Origin: Candidatus Amulumruptor caecigallinarius
Lineage (GTDB): Bacteria; Bacteroidota; Bacteroidia; Bacteroidales; Muribaculaceae
Assembly (NCBI GenBank): GCA_944321825.1
Contig: CALUMU010000002.1
Location: 186,001-250,000, forward strand
Direction of reading: 5' to 3'
DNA: 64,000 nt
The notes under the pieces are model-generated. The model did not search any database. It was not told the DNA's origin and saw nothing but the letters and a program-made list of their open reading frames with translations. Below, piece by piece: positions 9,064-18,152 of the stretch (positions within the stretch are counted from its first letter, which is position 1; each line of letters opens with the position of its first letter). Position numbers and translations under genes: made by a program.

Positions 9064-9068
9064 CTTTG
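9061..9068 (+). promoter_or_regulatory. -7 box for rmuC overlapping the folC stop codon
   Basis: TAACTTTG matches TAnnTTTG; its first three bases are the folC stop. It lies 27 bases before the rmuC start. A clear -33 box was not found. Confidence 0.6.
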
Positions 9069-9095
9069 TAAGTACAAACCATCAATCCCTGAATC

Positions 9096-10490
9096 ATGGA
9101 GATAGCCATCATCGTTATACTCGCCGTGACGCTCGCGGCCACTCTCATATGGGCGATTTCGGTCAAGCAGACCTGCGTCCGGCTTGAAGAACGCAACAGC
9201 TCGGCAGCAGCCGAAACCGAACGCATCCGCGCCGAAGGGATAGCAGAAGTCCAACGGACCAAAGCCGAGAGCGAAGCCGAAATTGTACGCATACGCCAGC
9301 ACTGCGACAGCGAAATAGCCCGTGCCGCCAGCGACGCACAGCGCGAGATAACCCGCATACAGGCTGATGCCGACAAGCGCGAAACCGAATACCGCGAGCG
9401 TCTTGACCAGCGCGAAAAAGCCGAAGCGGAGATGGAAAAGCGTTTCAAAGCCATCGCTTCCGAAGTCCTTAACCTCCAGTCGGCCAACATGCGCGAGCAG
9501 CAGGAAAGCCGTCTCGGACTGATACTCCAGCCGCTGCGCGAGGAACTTGACGGATTCCGCAAAAGCATCACCGACAATTACAACGAGGAGTCGCGCCAAC
9601 GCTTTTCGCTGACCGAACATATAAAGCGGCTCATCGAAACCAACAATTCCATAGGCACCGAAGCCAAAGAATTGGCGCGGGCACTGCGAGGCAGCAGCAA
9701 AATCCAGGGCGACTGGGGGGAGATGATACTCGAATCCATCCTCGACAAGAGCGGACTGCGCCGTGGCGAGGAGTATGAGGTACAGGCCACCACAGATGCC
9801 GAGGGCAAAACCCTGACAAACGAGGACGGTGCCCGGCTGCGTCCCGACGTGGTGCTCCACTACCCCAACCAGGGCGATGTCATCATCGACAGCAAAGTGT
9901 CGCTCAAGGACTATGCCGACTACGTCAACGCCGATGACGAGATGACACGCATAGCAGCCATCGACAAACATGTCAAGTCGGTGAGGAAACATATCCGCGA
10001 ACTGCGCGACAAGCGTTATCAGGACTATGTAGGCGCAAAGACCGACACACGCACCATGGATTTCGTCATGATGTTCATCCCCAACGAGGGTGCTTACATG
10101 GCGGCTCTCCATGCCGACCCCGGGCTGTGGCAAGAGGGATTGGAGTCACGCGTGCTGATAGTCTCCCCGACCCACCTCGTGTCGGTGCTCAGCATGATAC
10201 GCCAGATGTGGAATGAAAACCGCCAGAACCGCAATGCCATAGAGATAGCCGAAGCCGCCGGACGCATGTACGACAAATTCTGCGGATTCGTCAGCGACAT
10301 GGACAAACTGAAAAAGGGCATCGAAAACATCGACAAAACATACACCGAAGCCATGGGCAAACTCTGCCAAGGCCGTGGCAACCTCATCCGCCGTGCCGAA
10401 GAGCTGAAAAACCTCGGAGCAAAAGCCACCAAACAGCTCGCCAAAATGTCGCAAGACGACGGCTCCGACACTCCACTGCTTAACGACTGA
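9096..10490 (+). CDS. rmuC: DNA recombination protein RmuC
   Basis: 464 residues: one N-terminal membrane segment (about 2-22), a long charged coiled coil rich in Glu, Arg and Ala (about 30-190), then the RmuC nuclease-like domain with GDWGEMILESILDKSGL, RPDVVLHYP and VIIDSKVSLKDYADY. The D...DSK pattern fits a PD-(D/E)XK-like fold. RmuC limits rearrangements at inverted repeats in E. coli, which is of interest in a window so rich in palindromes. It converges with the FAD oxidoreductase gene and the two 3' ends overlap by 11 bases. Confidence 0.92.
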   Translation: MEIAIIVILAVTLAATLIWAISVKQTCVRLEERNSSAAAETERIRAEGIAEVQRTKAESEAEIVRIRQHCDSEIARAASDAQREITRIQADADKRETEYRERLDQREKAEAEMEKRFKAIASEVLNLQSANMREQQESRLGLILQPLREELDGFRKSITDNYNEESRQRFSLTEHIKRLIETNNSIGTEAKELARALRGSSKIQGDWGEMILESILDKSGLRRGEEYEVQATTDAEGKTLTNEDGARLRPDVVLHYPNQGDVIIDSKVSLKDYADYVNADDEMTRIAAIDKHVKSVRKHIRELRDKRYQDYVGAKTDTRTMDFVMMFIPNEGAYMAALHADPGLWQEGLESRVLIVSPTHLVSVLSMIRQMWNENRQNRNAIEIAEAAGRMYDKFCGFVSDMDKLKKGIENIDKTYTEAMGKLCQGRGNLIRRAEELKNLGAKATKQLAKMSQDDGSDTPLLND

Positions 10491-12069
10491 CACACCCGAG
10501 CGATGCCGCCACCGACTCGGCGGCACGGATGCCGTCAATGGCCGCGCTGACTATTCCCCCGGCATAACCCGCGCCCTCGCCGGCCGGATGCAGCCCGGCA
10601 ATGTCTATGTGCCTGAGAGTCTCCGGGTCACGCGGTATGCGCACAGGCGACGATGTCCGCGTCTCGCATCCTATCACCGTAGCTGCCGATGTCAGGAATC
10701 CGCGCTGTTTCTTGCCGAACTCCTCGAAGCCTTTGCGCAGACGCTCGCTGATAAATCCCGGCAGCAGACGGTCCACACGCGCCGCATGTATCCCCGGGGC
10801 ATACGAAGTGGCAGGAAGCGACTTCGTTGCAGCACCCTTGACGAAATCGGTCATCAGCTGCGCCGGAGCGTTTTGTGACGGTTCGCAGCCCTCTGTTTTT
10901 CCGTCAAGATAGAACCGACGCTCTATCTCCTCCTGAAAATCCATCATGCGCAGAGCCGCATCGCCACCGTCTTTGGTGGCGACATCCTCCGGCAGCACCT
11001 CCACGACCATCCCGGAGTTGGCCCAGCGGCCGCCGCGGGTCGATGACGACATGCCGTTGACCACAAGCAGACCGTCCTCGTTGGTAGCCGGGACTATCAC
11101 GCCGCCCGGACACATGCAAAACGAGTAGACACCGCGCCCGTCGACACGTGTAAGCATGGTATATTCTGCCGGAGGCAGGTATTTGCCGCGTCCGTTAGGG
11201 TTGTGGTACCGCAGCTTGTCTATCAGTTCCTGCGGATGCTCCAAACGCACACCCACGGCAAGCCCCTTTGGTTCAAGCGTCACGCCACCGGCATGTAGGA
11301 ATCGGTACACATCCCTCGCCGAGTGGCCGGTAGCCAGAATGACCGGGCCGGAAAACTCACGCCCCGACGCAGTCGCCACCCCTTTGACCTCATCAGCCTC
11401 GATAATCAGACCTGTGACACGCTCCGAGAAATGGAACTCGCCCCCGGCTTCGATTATATGTTCGCGTATCGACTTTATAATCCCGGGCAAACGATCCGTG
11501 CCGATATGCGGATGGGCATCGACCATTACAGATTCGTCGGCACCGTGGTCATACAGGATGCGCAGTATCTCGTCGACATTGCCACGCTTTTTGCTGCGTG
11601 TAAACAGCTTGCCGTCGGAAAATGCACCTGCGCCGCCCTCTCCGAAGCAGTAATTACTGTCGGCATCGACCGTCCCTGTCCGCGCTATCGCGGCAAGATC
11701 CTTGCGGCGCGCATCCACATCTTTTCCGCGTTCTATCACTATCGGGCGTATGCCGAGCCTGACCAAACGCAGGGCGGCAAACAGGCCAGCCGGGCCCGCT
11801 CCGACCACTATGACCTGCTTGGCATCGTCAGCGACATGCGGCAGCCGTGCCGGATTGCGGCTCAGCCGCTCAGGCATCTCGTCTATGTAGGCATCAACAA
11901 CGACATTGACCATGACCGCACGCTGCCGCGCATCTATGCTGCGCCGCACAATCCTGACAGCCTTGATGCGGTTGGCGTCAAGTCCGAGACGCGTACTTGT
12001 GATAGAGGTCAGCATCAAGTCCGAAGCGGCTTCCGCCGGCTTGAGCCGGAGTGAAATCTGTTGTATCAT
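10480..12069 (-). CDS. FAD-dependent oxidoreductase (COG2509-like)
   Basis: 529 residues. An N-terminal alpha/beta domain (1-80) precedes the dinucleotide-binding motif VIVVGAGPAGLFAALRL (Gly90-Gly95). Further family marks are NYCFGEGGAGAFSDGKLFT, ILATGHSARDVY and a C-terminal PAGEGAGYAGGIVSAAIDG that closes the FAD site. This is the set seen in the uncharacterized FAD-dependent dehydrogenases of COG2509; the substrate is unknown. Its start overlaps the stop of the MATE gene by four bases, so both are one operon read leftward. Confidence 0.85.
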   Translation of the reverse strand: MIQQISLRLKPAEAASDLMLTSITSTRLGLDANRIKAVRIVRRSIDARQRAVMVNVVVDAYIDEMPERLSRNPARLPHVADDAKQVIVVGAGPAGLFAALRLVRLGIRPIVIERGKDVDARRKDLAAIARTGTVDADSNYCFGEGGAGAFSDGKLFTRSKKRGNVDEILRILYDHGADESVMVDAHPHIGTDRLPGIIKSIREHIIEAGGEFHFSERVTGLIIEADEVKGVATASGREFSGPVILATGHSARDVYRFLHAGGVTLEPKGLAVGVRLEHPQELIDKLRYHNPNGRGKYLPPAEYTMLTRVDGRGVYSFCMCPGGVIVPATNEDGLLVVNGMSSSTRGGRWANSGMVVEVLPEDVATKDGGDAALRMMDFQEEIERRFYLDGKTEGCEPSQNAPAQLMTDFVKGAATKSLPATSYAPGIHAARVDRLLPGFISERLRKGFEEFGKKQRGFLTSAATVIGCETRTSSPVRIPRDPETLRHIDIAGLHPAGEGAGYAGGIVSAAIDGIRAAESVAASLGCVSR

Positions 12070-13463
12070 TGGAGCAAGTTAGTCTGCAAAGTATGTTCAA
12101 ACCGTCTTTTTTCGCGGCGTGTCGCCACGATGACAGTCACCAAAGTGAGTACAAATGCCAAGAAATCACTGGTAGCCATCGCTCCCCACACACCGTCGAG
12201 ACGGAATATGGGCGACAATATCCACAACGCCGGCAGCAGGAATATGAGCTGGCGCGTCAGCGAGAGGAATATCGACAACTTCGGCTTGCCGATGCTCTGG
12301 AAAAAGTTCTGGATGACAATCTGCACACCCACCAAAGGGAAGAACATGAAATAAATCCTGAACGCTTTCCGCGCTATATCGACCATCTGAGTGTCCGTAG
12401 TGAACATCGCACTGATAGCGTCAGGAAACAATTCAGTAACCGCGAATCCGACTGTGGTAATCGCCAGACCGACATAGATGCCGAGCTTAAGCGTCCTCAT
12501 CACACGTGGCCAGTTGGCGGCACCGTAATTATAGCCGAGGATAGGCTGCATACCCTGTGTCACGCCGAAAACTATCATTACGAAAAACATCGTGGTGCGG
12601 TTGATGATTCCATATGCGCCTACACCTATGTTGCCGTCAGCACCGGCATACTCTAATATCGCCTTGTTGATGAAGATGACCACCACGCAAGCGCACATAT
12701 TCATCAAAAACGGCGACAGCCCTATGGCATATATCTTTTTAAGTATCTCAAAATCAAGCCATCCAAGCCCCCTGGTGTAATGCACGAAGCTTTTCTTTGA
12801 CAGAAAATGGCTCAGCACCCATACTAATCCTGCCGCCTGTCCCACCAAGGTAGCCATGGCTGCTCCATACATGCCCCAATGCAGCACAAATATCATTATC
12901 GGCGCGACGGCGGCATTGACCACAACGGAGATGAGAGCCGACATCATAGCCTTCGACGGATAACCCGTGGCCCTCATGACGAAATTGAGCCCGATGAACA
13001 CGAACGACAGCGGCGATCCGAGCAAGATTACGAACATGAAATCTCGCGCATCGGGCAATATCTGCTCTGTAGCCCCGAATAGCCGCAGTATGTCGTCAAG
13101 CCATATCAGCGACAAGCCTCCGACCACCACGCTGTGCACGAGACAGCAGAGAGTGACATTGTTAAGAACCTTAGTGGCATTGACATAATTTTTCTGACCG
13201 AGAAATATCGAGCTTATTGCCGCCCCTCCTGCCGCGACAAGCATACAGAACCCTATAATCAGGTTCATCAGCGGAAACGCGATAGCCAGAGCCGAGATAG
13301 CCAATGCTCCCACCCCGTGTCCGATAAATATACTGTCCACAATGTTGTAAAGAGATGTGGCAACGCTTGCCACGATAGCCGGTATCGAATACTGCACTAA
13401 CAGCCGGCGTATGCTCCGCGTACCGAGTTCGGTAGGCGATGTACTTGCTGTAACTTTATCCAT
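12066..13463 (-). CDS. MATE-family multidrug/sodium efflux transporter
   Basis: 465 residues with about 12 hydrophobic segments. The N-terminus has the MATE pattern of LLVQYSIPAIVASVATSLYN followed by VDSIFIGHGVGALAISALAI, and the second half repeats the fold with GVTQGMQPILGYNYGA. Family members export cationic drugs or metabolites using Na+ or H+. First gene of a two-gene operon with the FAD oxidoreductase; a -7 box (TAACTTTG) lies just before its start. The link between the two products is unknown. Confidence 0.92.
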   Translation of the reverse strand: MDKVTASTSPTELGTRSIRRLLVQYSIPAIVASVATSLYNIVDSIFIGHGVGALAISALAIAFPLMNLIIGFCMLVAAGGAAISSIFLGQKNYVNATKVLNNVTLCCLVHSVVVGGLSLIWLDDILRLFGATEQILPDARDFMFVILLGSPLSFVFIGLNFVMRATGYPSKAMMSALISVVVNAAVAPIMIFVLHWGMYGAAMATLVGQAAGLVWVLSHFLSKKSFVHYTRGLGWLDFEILKKIYAIGLSPFLMNMCACVVVIFINKAILEYAGADGNIGVGAYGIINRTTMFFVMIVFGVTQGMQPILGYNYGAANWPRVMRTLKLGIYVGLAITTVGFAVTELFPDAISAMFTTDTQMVDIARKAFRIYFMFFPLVGVQIVIQNFFQSIGKPKLSIFLSLTRQLIFLLPALWILSPIFRLDGVWGAMATSDFLAFVLTLVTVIVATRREKRRFEHTLQTNLLQ

Positions 13464-13473
13464 AATTCCGCTG

Positions 13474-13481
13474 CAAAGTTA
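13474..13481 (-). promoter_or_regulatory. -7 box for the MATE/FAD oxidoreductase operon
   Basis: TAACTTTG on the minus strand, 10 bases before the ATG. The leader would be very short. Confidence 0.6.
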
Positions 13482-13499
13482 CCAAGGATTATCGTAGAG

Positions 13500-13533
13500 T
13501 TTGCGTAAAATACTCCTAAAGATTGTAAATTTG
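13500..13533 (+). promoter_or_regulatory. Bacteroides-type promoter for the HAD gene
   Basis: TTTG at 13500-13503 and TAAATTTG at 13526-13533 with a 22-base spacer, close to the family consensus spacing. The start codon is at 13572. Confidence 0.75.
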
Positions 13534-13571
13534 CACACTCAATTCACAAACAAGACTCCTAATATATTGTT

Positions 13572-14210
13572 ATGACCGAGATTAAAGGCATCCTTTTCGA
13601 CCTCGACGGTGTGCTGATCGACAGCGAGACGCAATACACCGCTTTCTGGGCCGAAATAGAGAAAATATACCCTACAGGTATTCCCGATTATCCCATGGCC
13701 ATCAAAGGCACCACGCTGTCAAAGATTCTTGAAAACTATCCCGACGACGGCACTCGCCAGGACATCATCGACCGCATACACCGGTTTGAGGACATCATCC
13801 GCTACCACAAGTATCCCGGCGTATCATCCTTCCTGCGCGATGTCAAGGCCCACGGCATAGCCACAGCCATAGTCACCAGCAGCGACAACGTCAAGATGGG
13901 CTACCTCTTCGAACAGCTGCCCGGATTACGGCCATGGTTCGATACGGTCATCGACGGCACGATGGTCTCCCGTTCCAAACCCGACCCTGAGCCTTATCTC
14001 ACAGGAGCGCGTATGCTCGGACTTGAACCTCAACAATGCGTGGTATTTGAAGATTCATTCCAAGGAATAGCCTCCGGCATCGCAGCCGGCTGCCATGTCA
14101 TAGGCGTTACGACCACATTCTCCCCCGAAAAAATGAAAAGCCATGTCCCCTTGACCGTCAGCGGCTTCGAGGACATGACCTATGATAAAATGATAGGACT
14201 GCTGCGTTAG
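13572..14210 (+). CDS. HAD-superfamily phosphatase/phosphomutase-like protein
   Basis: 212 residues with all HAD motifs: FDLDGVLIDSE (nucleophile Asp10 and Asp12), TSSDN (motif II), RSKPDPEPY (motif III lysine) and VVFEDSFQGIASG (motif IV acids). The cap domain and length resemble beta-phosphoglucomutase-like or sugar-phosphate phosphatases. The substrate cannot be read from sequence. It is transcribed alone from its own promoter, divergent from the MATE operon, and its last four bases overlap the end of nadC on the other strand. Confidence 0.87.
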   Translation: MTEIKGILFDLDGVLIDSETQYTAFWAEIEKIYPTGIPDYPMAIKGTTLSKILENYPDDGTRQDIIDRIHRFEDIIRYHKYPGVSSFLRDVKAHGIATAIVTSSDNVKMGYLFEQLPGLRPWFDTVIDGTMVSRSKPDPEPYLTGARMLGLEPQQCVVFEDSFQGIASGIAAGCHVIGVTTTFSPEKMKSHVPLTVSGFEDMTYDKMIGLLR

Positions 14211-15052
14211 CAGGCTTTGAAACTCATGTCGAGACCCTTGACCGAGTGAGTCAGCGCGCCCACCGATATGTAGTCCACGCCACATTCGCCATATTCACGC
14301 AGCGTGTCGAGCGTGATGCCGCCTGACGACTCTATCTCGCACCGTCCGCCAATCAGTTTCACAGCCTCGCGTGTGCGCTCAGGCGTGAAATTGTCAAGCA
14401 TGATGCGGTCCACTCCCAAGCCGAGAGCTTCCTCTATCTCAGGAGTGTTGCGCACCTCCACCTCTATTTTTAGGTCTTTGCCCTTCTCCTTGAGATAGGC
14501 GCGTGCACGGTTGACGGCATTGGTGATGCTTCCGGCAAAGTCCACATGGTTGTCCTTGATAAGTATCATGTCAAACAGCCCGATGCGGTGGTTCATGCCT
14601 CCGCCGATTTTGACAGCCTCCTTTTCAAGCATACGCATACCCGGAGTGGTCTTACGGGTGTCGAGTACCTTGGTCTTCAGTCCGGCAAGCTTCTCCTGAT
14701 ATCTGGCTGTCATGGTAGCGATACCGCTCATGCGCTGCATGATGTTGAGCATGGTGCGCTCGGTCTGCAACAGGCTGCGCACAGCCCCCTCGACCACAAA
14801 CGCCACATCGCCGGGCTTGACATGGGCACCGTCATGGATATATATCGTCATCTTGAGCGAGGGGTCAAACTTCTCGAACACCATACGGGCTACGTCAACG
14901 CCCGCAAGTATGCCCTCCTCCTTGACTATCAGCTGCTGCTTGCCAATGGCATCGGCAGGGATAGTCGACAGAGTAGTATGGTCGCCGTCGCCCACATCCT
15001 CGGCAAACGCCAGTGTGAGCAAATCATCAATCAGTTGGTCACGTGTTTCCAT
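14207..15052 (-). CDS. nadC: Nicotinate-nucleotide pyrophosphorylase (quinolinate phosphoribosyltransferase)
   Basis: 281 residues, the usual NadC length. Seen motifs: AEDVGDGDHTT at the N-terminus, LQTERTMLNIMQRMSGIAT, DTRKTTPGMR, GGGMNHRIGLFDMILIKDNH and IMLDNF. The enzyme makes nicotinate mononucleotide from quinolinate and PRPP in NAD synthesis. It is divergent from rlmH, a pairing often seen in Bacteroidetes. The gene converges with the HAD gene, sharing four bases. Confidence 0.95.
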   Translation of the reverse strand: METRDQLIDDLLTLAFAEDVGDGDHTTLSTIPADAIGKQQLIVKEEGILAGVDVARMVFEKFDPSLKMTIYIHDGAHVKPGDVAFVVEGAVRSLLQTERTMLNIMQRMSGIATMTARYQEKLAGLKTKVLDTRKTTPGMRMLEKEAVKIGGGMNHRIGLFDMILIKDNHVDFAGSITNAVNRARAYLKEKGKDLKIEVEVRNTPEIEEALGLGVDRIMLDNFTPERTREAVKLIGGRCEIESSGGITLDTLREYGECGVDYISVGALTHSVKGLDMSFKAC

Positions 15053-15095
15053 AAGTAACTATTCAAATTGAAACGATGCAATAGCTTTAATTTTG

Positions 15096-15103
15096 TATTT
15101 TTG
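15096..15103 (+). promoter_or_regulatory. -7 box for rlmH
   Basis: TATTTTTG matches TAnnTTTG; start codon 40 bases downstream. A TTG at 15068-15070 is a possible but slightly distant -33 box. Confidence 0.55.
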
Positions 15104-15142
15104 CTGCTACAAATTTAAGAAACAGTTTTGATTTACCATAAT

Positions 15143-15616
15143 ATGAAAATCATACTCCTCGTCACCGGCGAGACCAAGACCTCCTATCTGCGCCAAGGCA
15201 TAGACCAGTATTTCTCACGGCTGAAACATTACATACCTTCCGAATTACAAGTGCTGCCCGACATCAAAGCCTCCAAAGCCATGACTGAGACGCGCCAGAA
15301 AGAATTGGAGGGGCAGCAAATGCTACAGTCGCTCCAACCGGGCGATTACGTGGCCCTTCTCGACGAGAGAGGCAAAGAGATGACCTCCCGCGAATTTTCA
15401 GCATGGGTCGACTCTCGCATGGTCTCAGGCCTCAAACGCCTCGTCATGGTTATAGGTGGTCCCTACGGATTCTCTCCCGAAGTCTACGCCCGGGCCGACG
15501 CACGCCTGTCGCTCTCCCGCATGACATTCAGTCACGAAATGGTGCGCCTCTTCGTGGCCGAACAGCTATACCGCGCCATGACCATACTCCGCAACGAACC
15601 CTACCACCACGACTGA
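15143..15616 (+). CDS. rlmH: 23S rRNA (pseudouridine1915-N3)-methyltransferase RlmH
   Basis: 157 residues, matching the family (E. coli 155). It begins MKIILLVTGETK and has the SPOUT knot segments VALLDERGKEMTSREFSAW, VMVIGGPYGFSPEV and LSLSRMTFSHEMVRL. It methylates pseudouridine 1915 of 23S rRNA. A TTG start five codons upstream (15128) is possible but would add MIYHN, absent from the family pattern, so the ATG is preferred. Confidence 0.95.
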   Translation: MKIILLVTGETKTSYLRQGIDQYFSRLKHYIPSELQVLPDIKASKAMTETRQKELEGQQMLQSLQPGDYVALLDERGKEMTSREFSAWVDSRMVSGLKRLVMVIGGPYGFSPEVYARADARLSLSRMTFSHEMVRLFVAEQLYRAMTILRNEPYHHD

Positions 15617-15643
15617 CCGCCCATGTAGCCGTCTCGGAGCGAA

Positions 15644-16909
15644 TCATTTCATGCCTAACGACTTGATGTAGCTTTCTTGGACCACGCAGTTTTTCAGCTT
15701 GCAGGCCTCGATGAAATCCATCATCGCCTTAAGTGCCGCAGCCTGGTCGGGTCGCGCTTCACGTATTTCTTGGTAAGTGGCCCGCGGAGCCTCGGAGAAG
15801 TCTACTATACTCGACCAGTTTTCCGGGGGAGTGATGCCAACGAAGCAGGAGCCGTCCATCTTTTTATAAGGCCAGAAAGTATATCCGATATTATTCTCAC
15901 GCATCACCTGACTGAAAGCGGCCTGCCACTCATCCGTGTTATGCCCTATTTCGCCCATATACATCGGCAGATTGACGCTGTCACGGAAACTGATGAAACT
16001 CTGGATCGCCTCTTTTGTGGGATCTCCTCCGTAGCGGTGGCAAGTGTACATGATTTTGTCATCGAATTTTGAATCTTTAAACGGCCGGAAGTTGCTGTTC
16101 CACTGCGAGCCGCCAAGCAAGATGATATGGTTCCGATCCACTTCGCGGATAGCAGCAACACCCATTTTGTAGACATCTTCCAGCTTTCCGTTCAGCTCCT
16201 CCTTATTCTCGAAGTAATGGGCTATAGGTTCGTTGAACAGCTCATAGCCTAATATTACCGGTTCGTTCTTATAATACTCCGCAATCCTGCGCCAGATGTC
16301 GCAATAGAGCTGCTGGCTGGCTTCGCTCTCGAACAGCCACGGATAGCCGTAGCTGTCATCGATGTTGTCGCCCGTCTGTCCGCCCGGAGCATCGTGCATG
16401 TCGAGAATGAGGTATAGACCGGCCTCGCGACACCACTGCACCACACTGTCCACACGGGCAAATCCGTCCTGATTGGCGGTCAGTCCCATATAATCTTCAT
16501 CGGTGAAAAGCTTGTAGTGAAACGGCAGACGGATGGTATTGGCACCCGTATTCTTGATAAACTGGATGTCTTCCCGCGTCACATAATTGTCTTTGAAGGC
16601 TTTCCAAAATTCCGCAGTGAAGTCCGGGCCTACCAACTGGCTAAACATTTCATTGATGAAATGGGCGGAATTGGTCTTGCTGAAGCCGAACATGTAACCT
16701 TCGGGATTCAACCAATTACCGAGATTAGTGCCTTGTATAAACAGTTTGGTCCCATCGGGCTTTATCAGGTCTTGCCCCTGGATGGTTACAAATGCTTCGG
16801 GAGGCAACTCACGTGACTCGTCCTGCGTCCCGCCGCTACAACCTGTCAGACCCAATGACAGCAGAGCAATAGAAATGCTCGTAAACAATAACTTTTTCAT
16901 AGTGTTCAT
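15644..16909 (-). CDS. GH5-family glycoside hydrolase lipoprotein
   Basis: 421 residues with a lipoprotein signal (LGLTGC). GH5 marks: NTIRLPFHYKLF, YLILDMHDAPGG, ELFNEP with the expected acid/base Glu227, YTCHRYGG and MGEIGH with the expected nucleophile Glu320. The family cleaves beta-linked glycans such as beta-glucans and mannans. The gene stands alone, without sus genes around it, so the substrate is open. ATG at 16909 is used; the ATG three codons later (MKKLLFTS, 16900) is equally good. A -7 box lies 28 bases upstream. Confidence 0.87.
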   Translation of the reverse strand: MNTMKKLLFTSISIALLSLGLTGCSGGTQDESRELPPEAFVTIQGQDLIKPDGTKLFIQGTNLGNWLNPEGYMFGFSKTNSAHFINEMFSQLVGPDFTAEFWKAFKDNYVTREDIQFIKNTGANTIRLPFHYKLFTDEDYMGLTANQDGFARVDSVVQWCREAGLYLILDMHDAPGGQTGDNIDDSYGYPWLFESEASQQLYCDIWRRIAEYYKNEPVILGYELFNEPIAHYFENKEELNGKLEDVYKMGVAAIREVDRNHIILLGGSQWNSNFRPFKDSKFDDKIMYTCHRYGGDPTKEAIQSFISFRDSVNLPMYMGEIGHNTDEWQAAFSQVMRENNIGYTFWPYKKMDGSCFVGITPPENWSSIVDFSEAPRATYQEIREARPDQAAALKAMMDFIEACKLKNCVVQESYIKSLGMK

Positions 16910-16937
16910 GGTAAGATATATGGCTAATAAATTTGTC

Positions 16938-16945
16938 CAAAGTTA
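16938..16945 (-). promoter_or_regulatory. -7 box for the GH5 gene
   Basis: TAACTTTG on the minus strand, 28 bases before the start codon. Confidence 0.6.
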
Positions 16946-17008
16946 GCGAAAATATGGCATTAAATACTTAAATTAAATTTAATACACATATAATAAATGA
17001 AGTTTTCG

Positions 17009-17016
17009 TACATTTG
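17009..17016 (+). promoter_or_regulatory. -7 box directly before the amidase start
   Basis: TACATTTG matches TAnnTTTG but ends only five bases before the ATG at 17022, which would make the mRNA nearly leaderless unless translation starts at 17058. Confidence 0.5.
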
Positions 17017-17021
17017 CACCA

Positions 17022-17867
17022 ATGATTGACCCCAAAGGACATCTGCGCACGATATTGATGATGGCTGTCATCGCGGCCATCGTGATGTGCTGCTCCCCGA
17101 TATGCCAAGCCAAGACCAACGCCAAAAACGCTCCGTTTACCGTGGTCATCGATGCCGGCCACGGAGGCAAGGATGTCGGAGCCAAAGGCAAAAAGACCAA
17201 CGAAAAGTCAATCAACCTCAAAGTCGCGCTCGCCCTCGGACGCATGATCGAGAAGAAATACAGCAAAAAGGAAGTAAAAGTAGTGTATACACGTGACGGA
17301 GACTATTTCGTGACACTCCAAGGACGCTGCAACAAAGCCAATAAAGCCGACGGCAACCTGTTCATCTCCATCCACTGCAACAGTGTCGACGAAAAATCTC
17401 CCCGCCGCAACACCGTCAACGGAGCATCGGTCTATACACTCGGTCTCAGCCGCAGCAAGGAGAATCTTGAAGTGGCCAAGCGCGAAAACTCCGTCATGAT
17501 GCTCGAACCCGACTACACCACCACCTACTGCGGCTTCGACCCCAACTCGGCCGAAAGCTACATCGTGTTCGAGATGAACCAGAACCGCCATCTCAACCAG
17601 AGCATCAAATTCGCAGCCCTCGCCCAGCAGCAGCTCGTGTCACATGCCGGACGAGCCGACAAAGGCATCCGACAGGACATATTCTGGGTACTCGTACACA
17701 CCGGTATGCCGGCAGTGCTTATCGAACTCGACTTCATATGCAATCCCACAGTGGAGAAGTACATGATGTCTGACAAAGGCATCGACCAGATGTCGTCAGC
17801 GATATTCAATGCTTTCAGCGAATACTACCGATCAGCCAAAAAGGCGGCAAAAGCCTCATCCAACTAA
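17022..17867 (+). CDS. N-acetylmuramoyl-L-alanine amidase (Amidase_3)
   Basis: 281 residues: a signal peptide (about 1-30, ending CQA), then the zinc amidase domain with VVIDAGHGGKDVGA (His and acid ligands), EKSINLKVALALG, FISIHCNS (second His) and AVLIELDFICNPTVE (catalytic Glu). Such enzymes cut the stem peptide from muramic acid in the periplasm during division or growth. In Bacteroidetes this gene usually stands directly before an mlaD-like MCE gene; here a 193-bp repeat element lies between them. With the -7 box so close, ATG codons at 17058-17063 are possible alternative starts. Confidence 0.93.
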   Translation: MIDPKGHLRTILMMAVIAAIVMCCSPICQAKTNAKNAPFTVVIDAGHGGKDVGAKGKKTNEKSINLKVALALGRMIEKKYSKKEVKVVYTRDGDYFVTLQGRCNKANKADGNLFISIHCNSVDEKSPRRNTVNGASVYTLGLSRSKENLEVAKRENSVMMLEPDYTTTYCGFDPNSAESYIVFEMNQNRHLNQSIKFAALAQQQLVSHAGRADKGIRQDIFWVLVHTGMPAVLIELDFICNPTVEKYMMSDKGIDQMSSAIFNAFSEYYRSAKKAAKASSN

Positions 17868-17943
17868 GCAGTAATTTAGTACGTTCAATATACATCCACG
17901 ACATTTATCCCATATAAGCAAACAAGCGACTTCATCAGTCATA

Positions 17944-18136
17944 GAACTGATTTAAACTTATTTCAAATTAACATTTCGCGGCTGGTTTCGAGTCGTTTTT
18001 GAGCTTTCTAAGGAGCGATGGGGTTCCATCGTGACCGATAAAAGAGAAGAAAACGGCCGGAAACAGACCGAAAGGTTAACACAAAGGGTTACATCAGTTC
18101 TGGATTTAACATTTTGAAATAAGTTTAAATCAGTTC
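17944..18136. mobile_element. MITE-like element, copy 1 (193 bp)
   Basis: Perfect 24-bp terminal inverted repeats (17944-17967 and 18113-18136) that begin GAACTGATTTAAAC. Both sides are flanked by ATA (17941-17943 and 18137-18139). The interior has no reading frame of note but a second GAACTGAT-type site (ATCAGTTC) and a CGATGG/CCATCG hairpin. The last 46 bases are almost identical to the right end of copy 2 at 22198-22280. It splits the amidase-mlaD gene pair and ends 16 bases before the mlaD start. Confidence 0.8.
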
Positions 18137-18152
18137 ATAACAATAGACTCTT

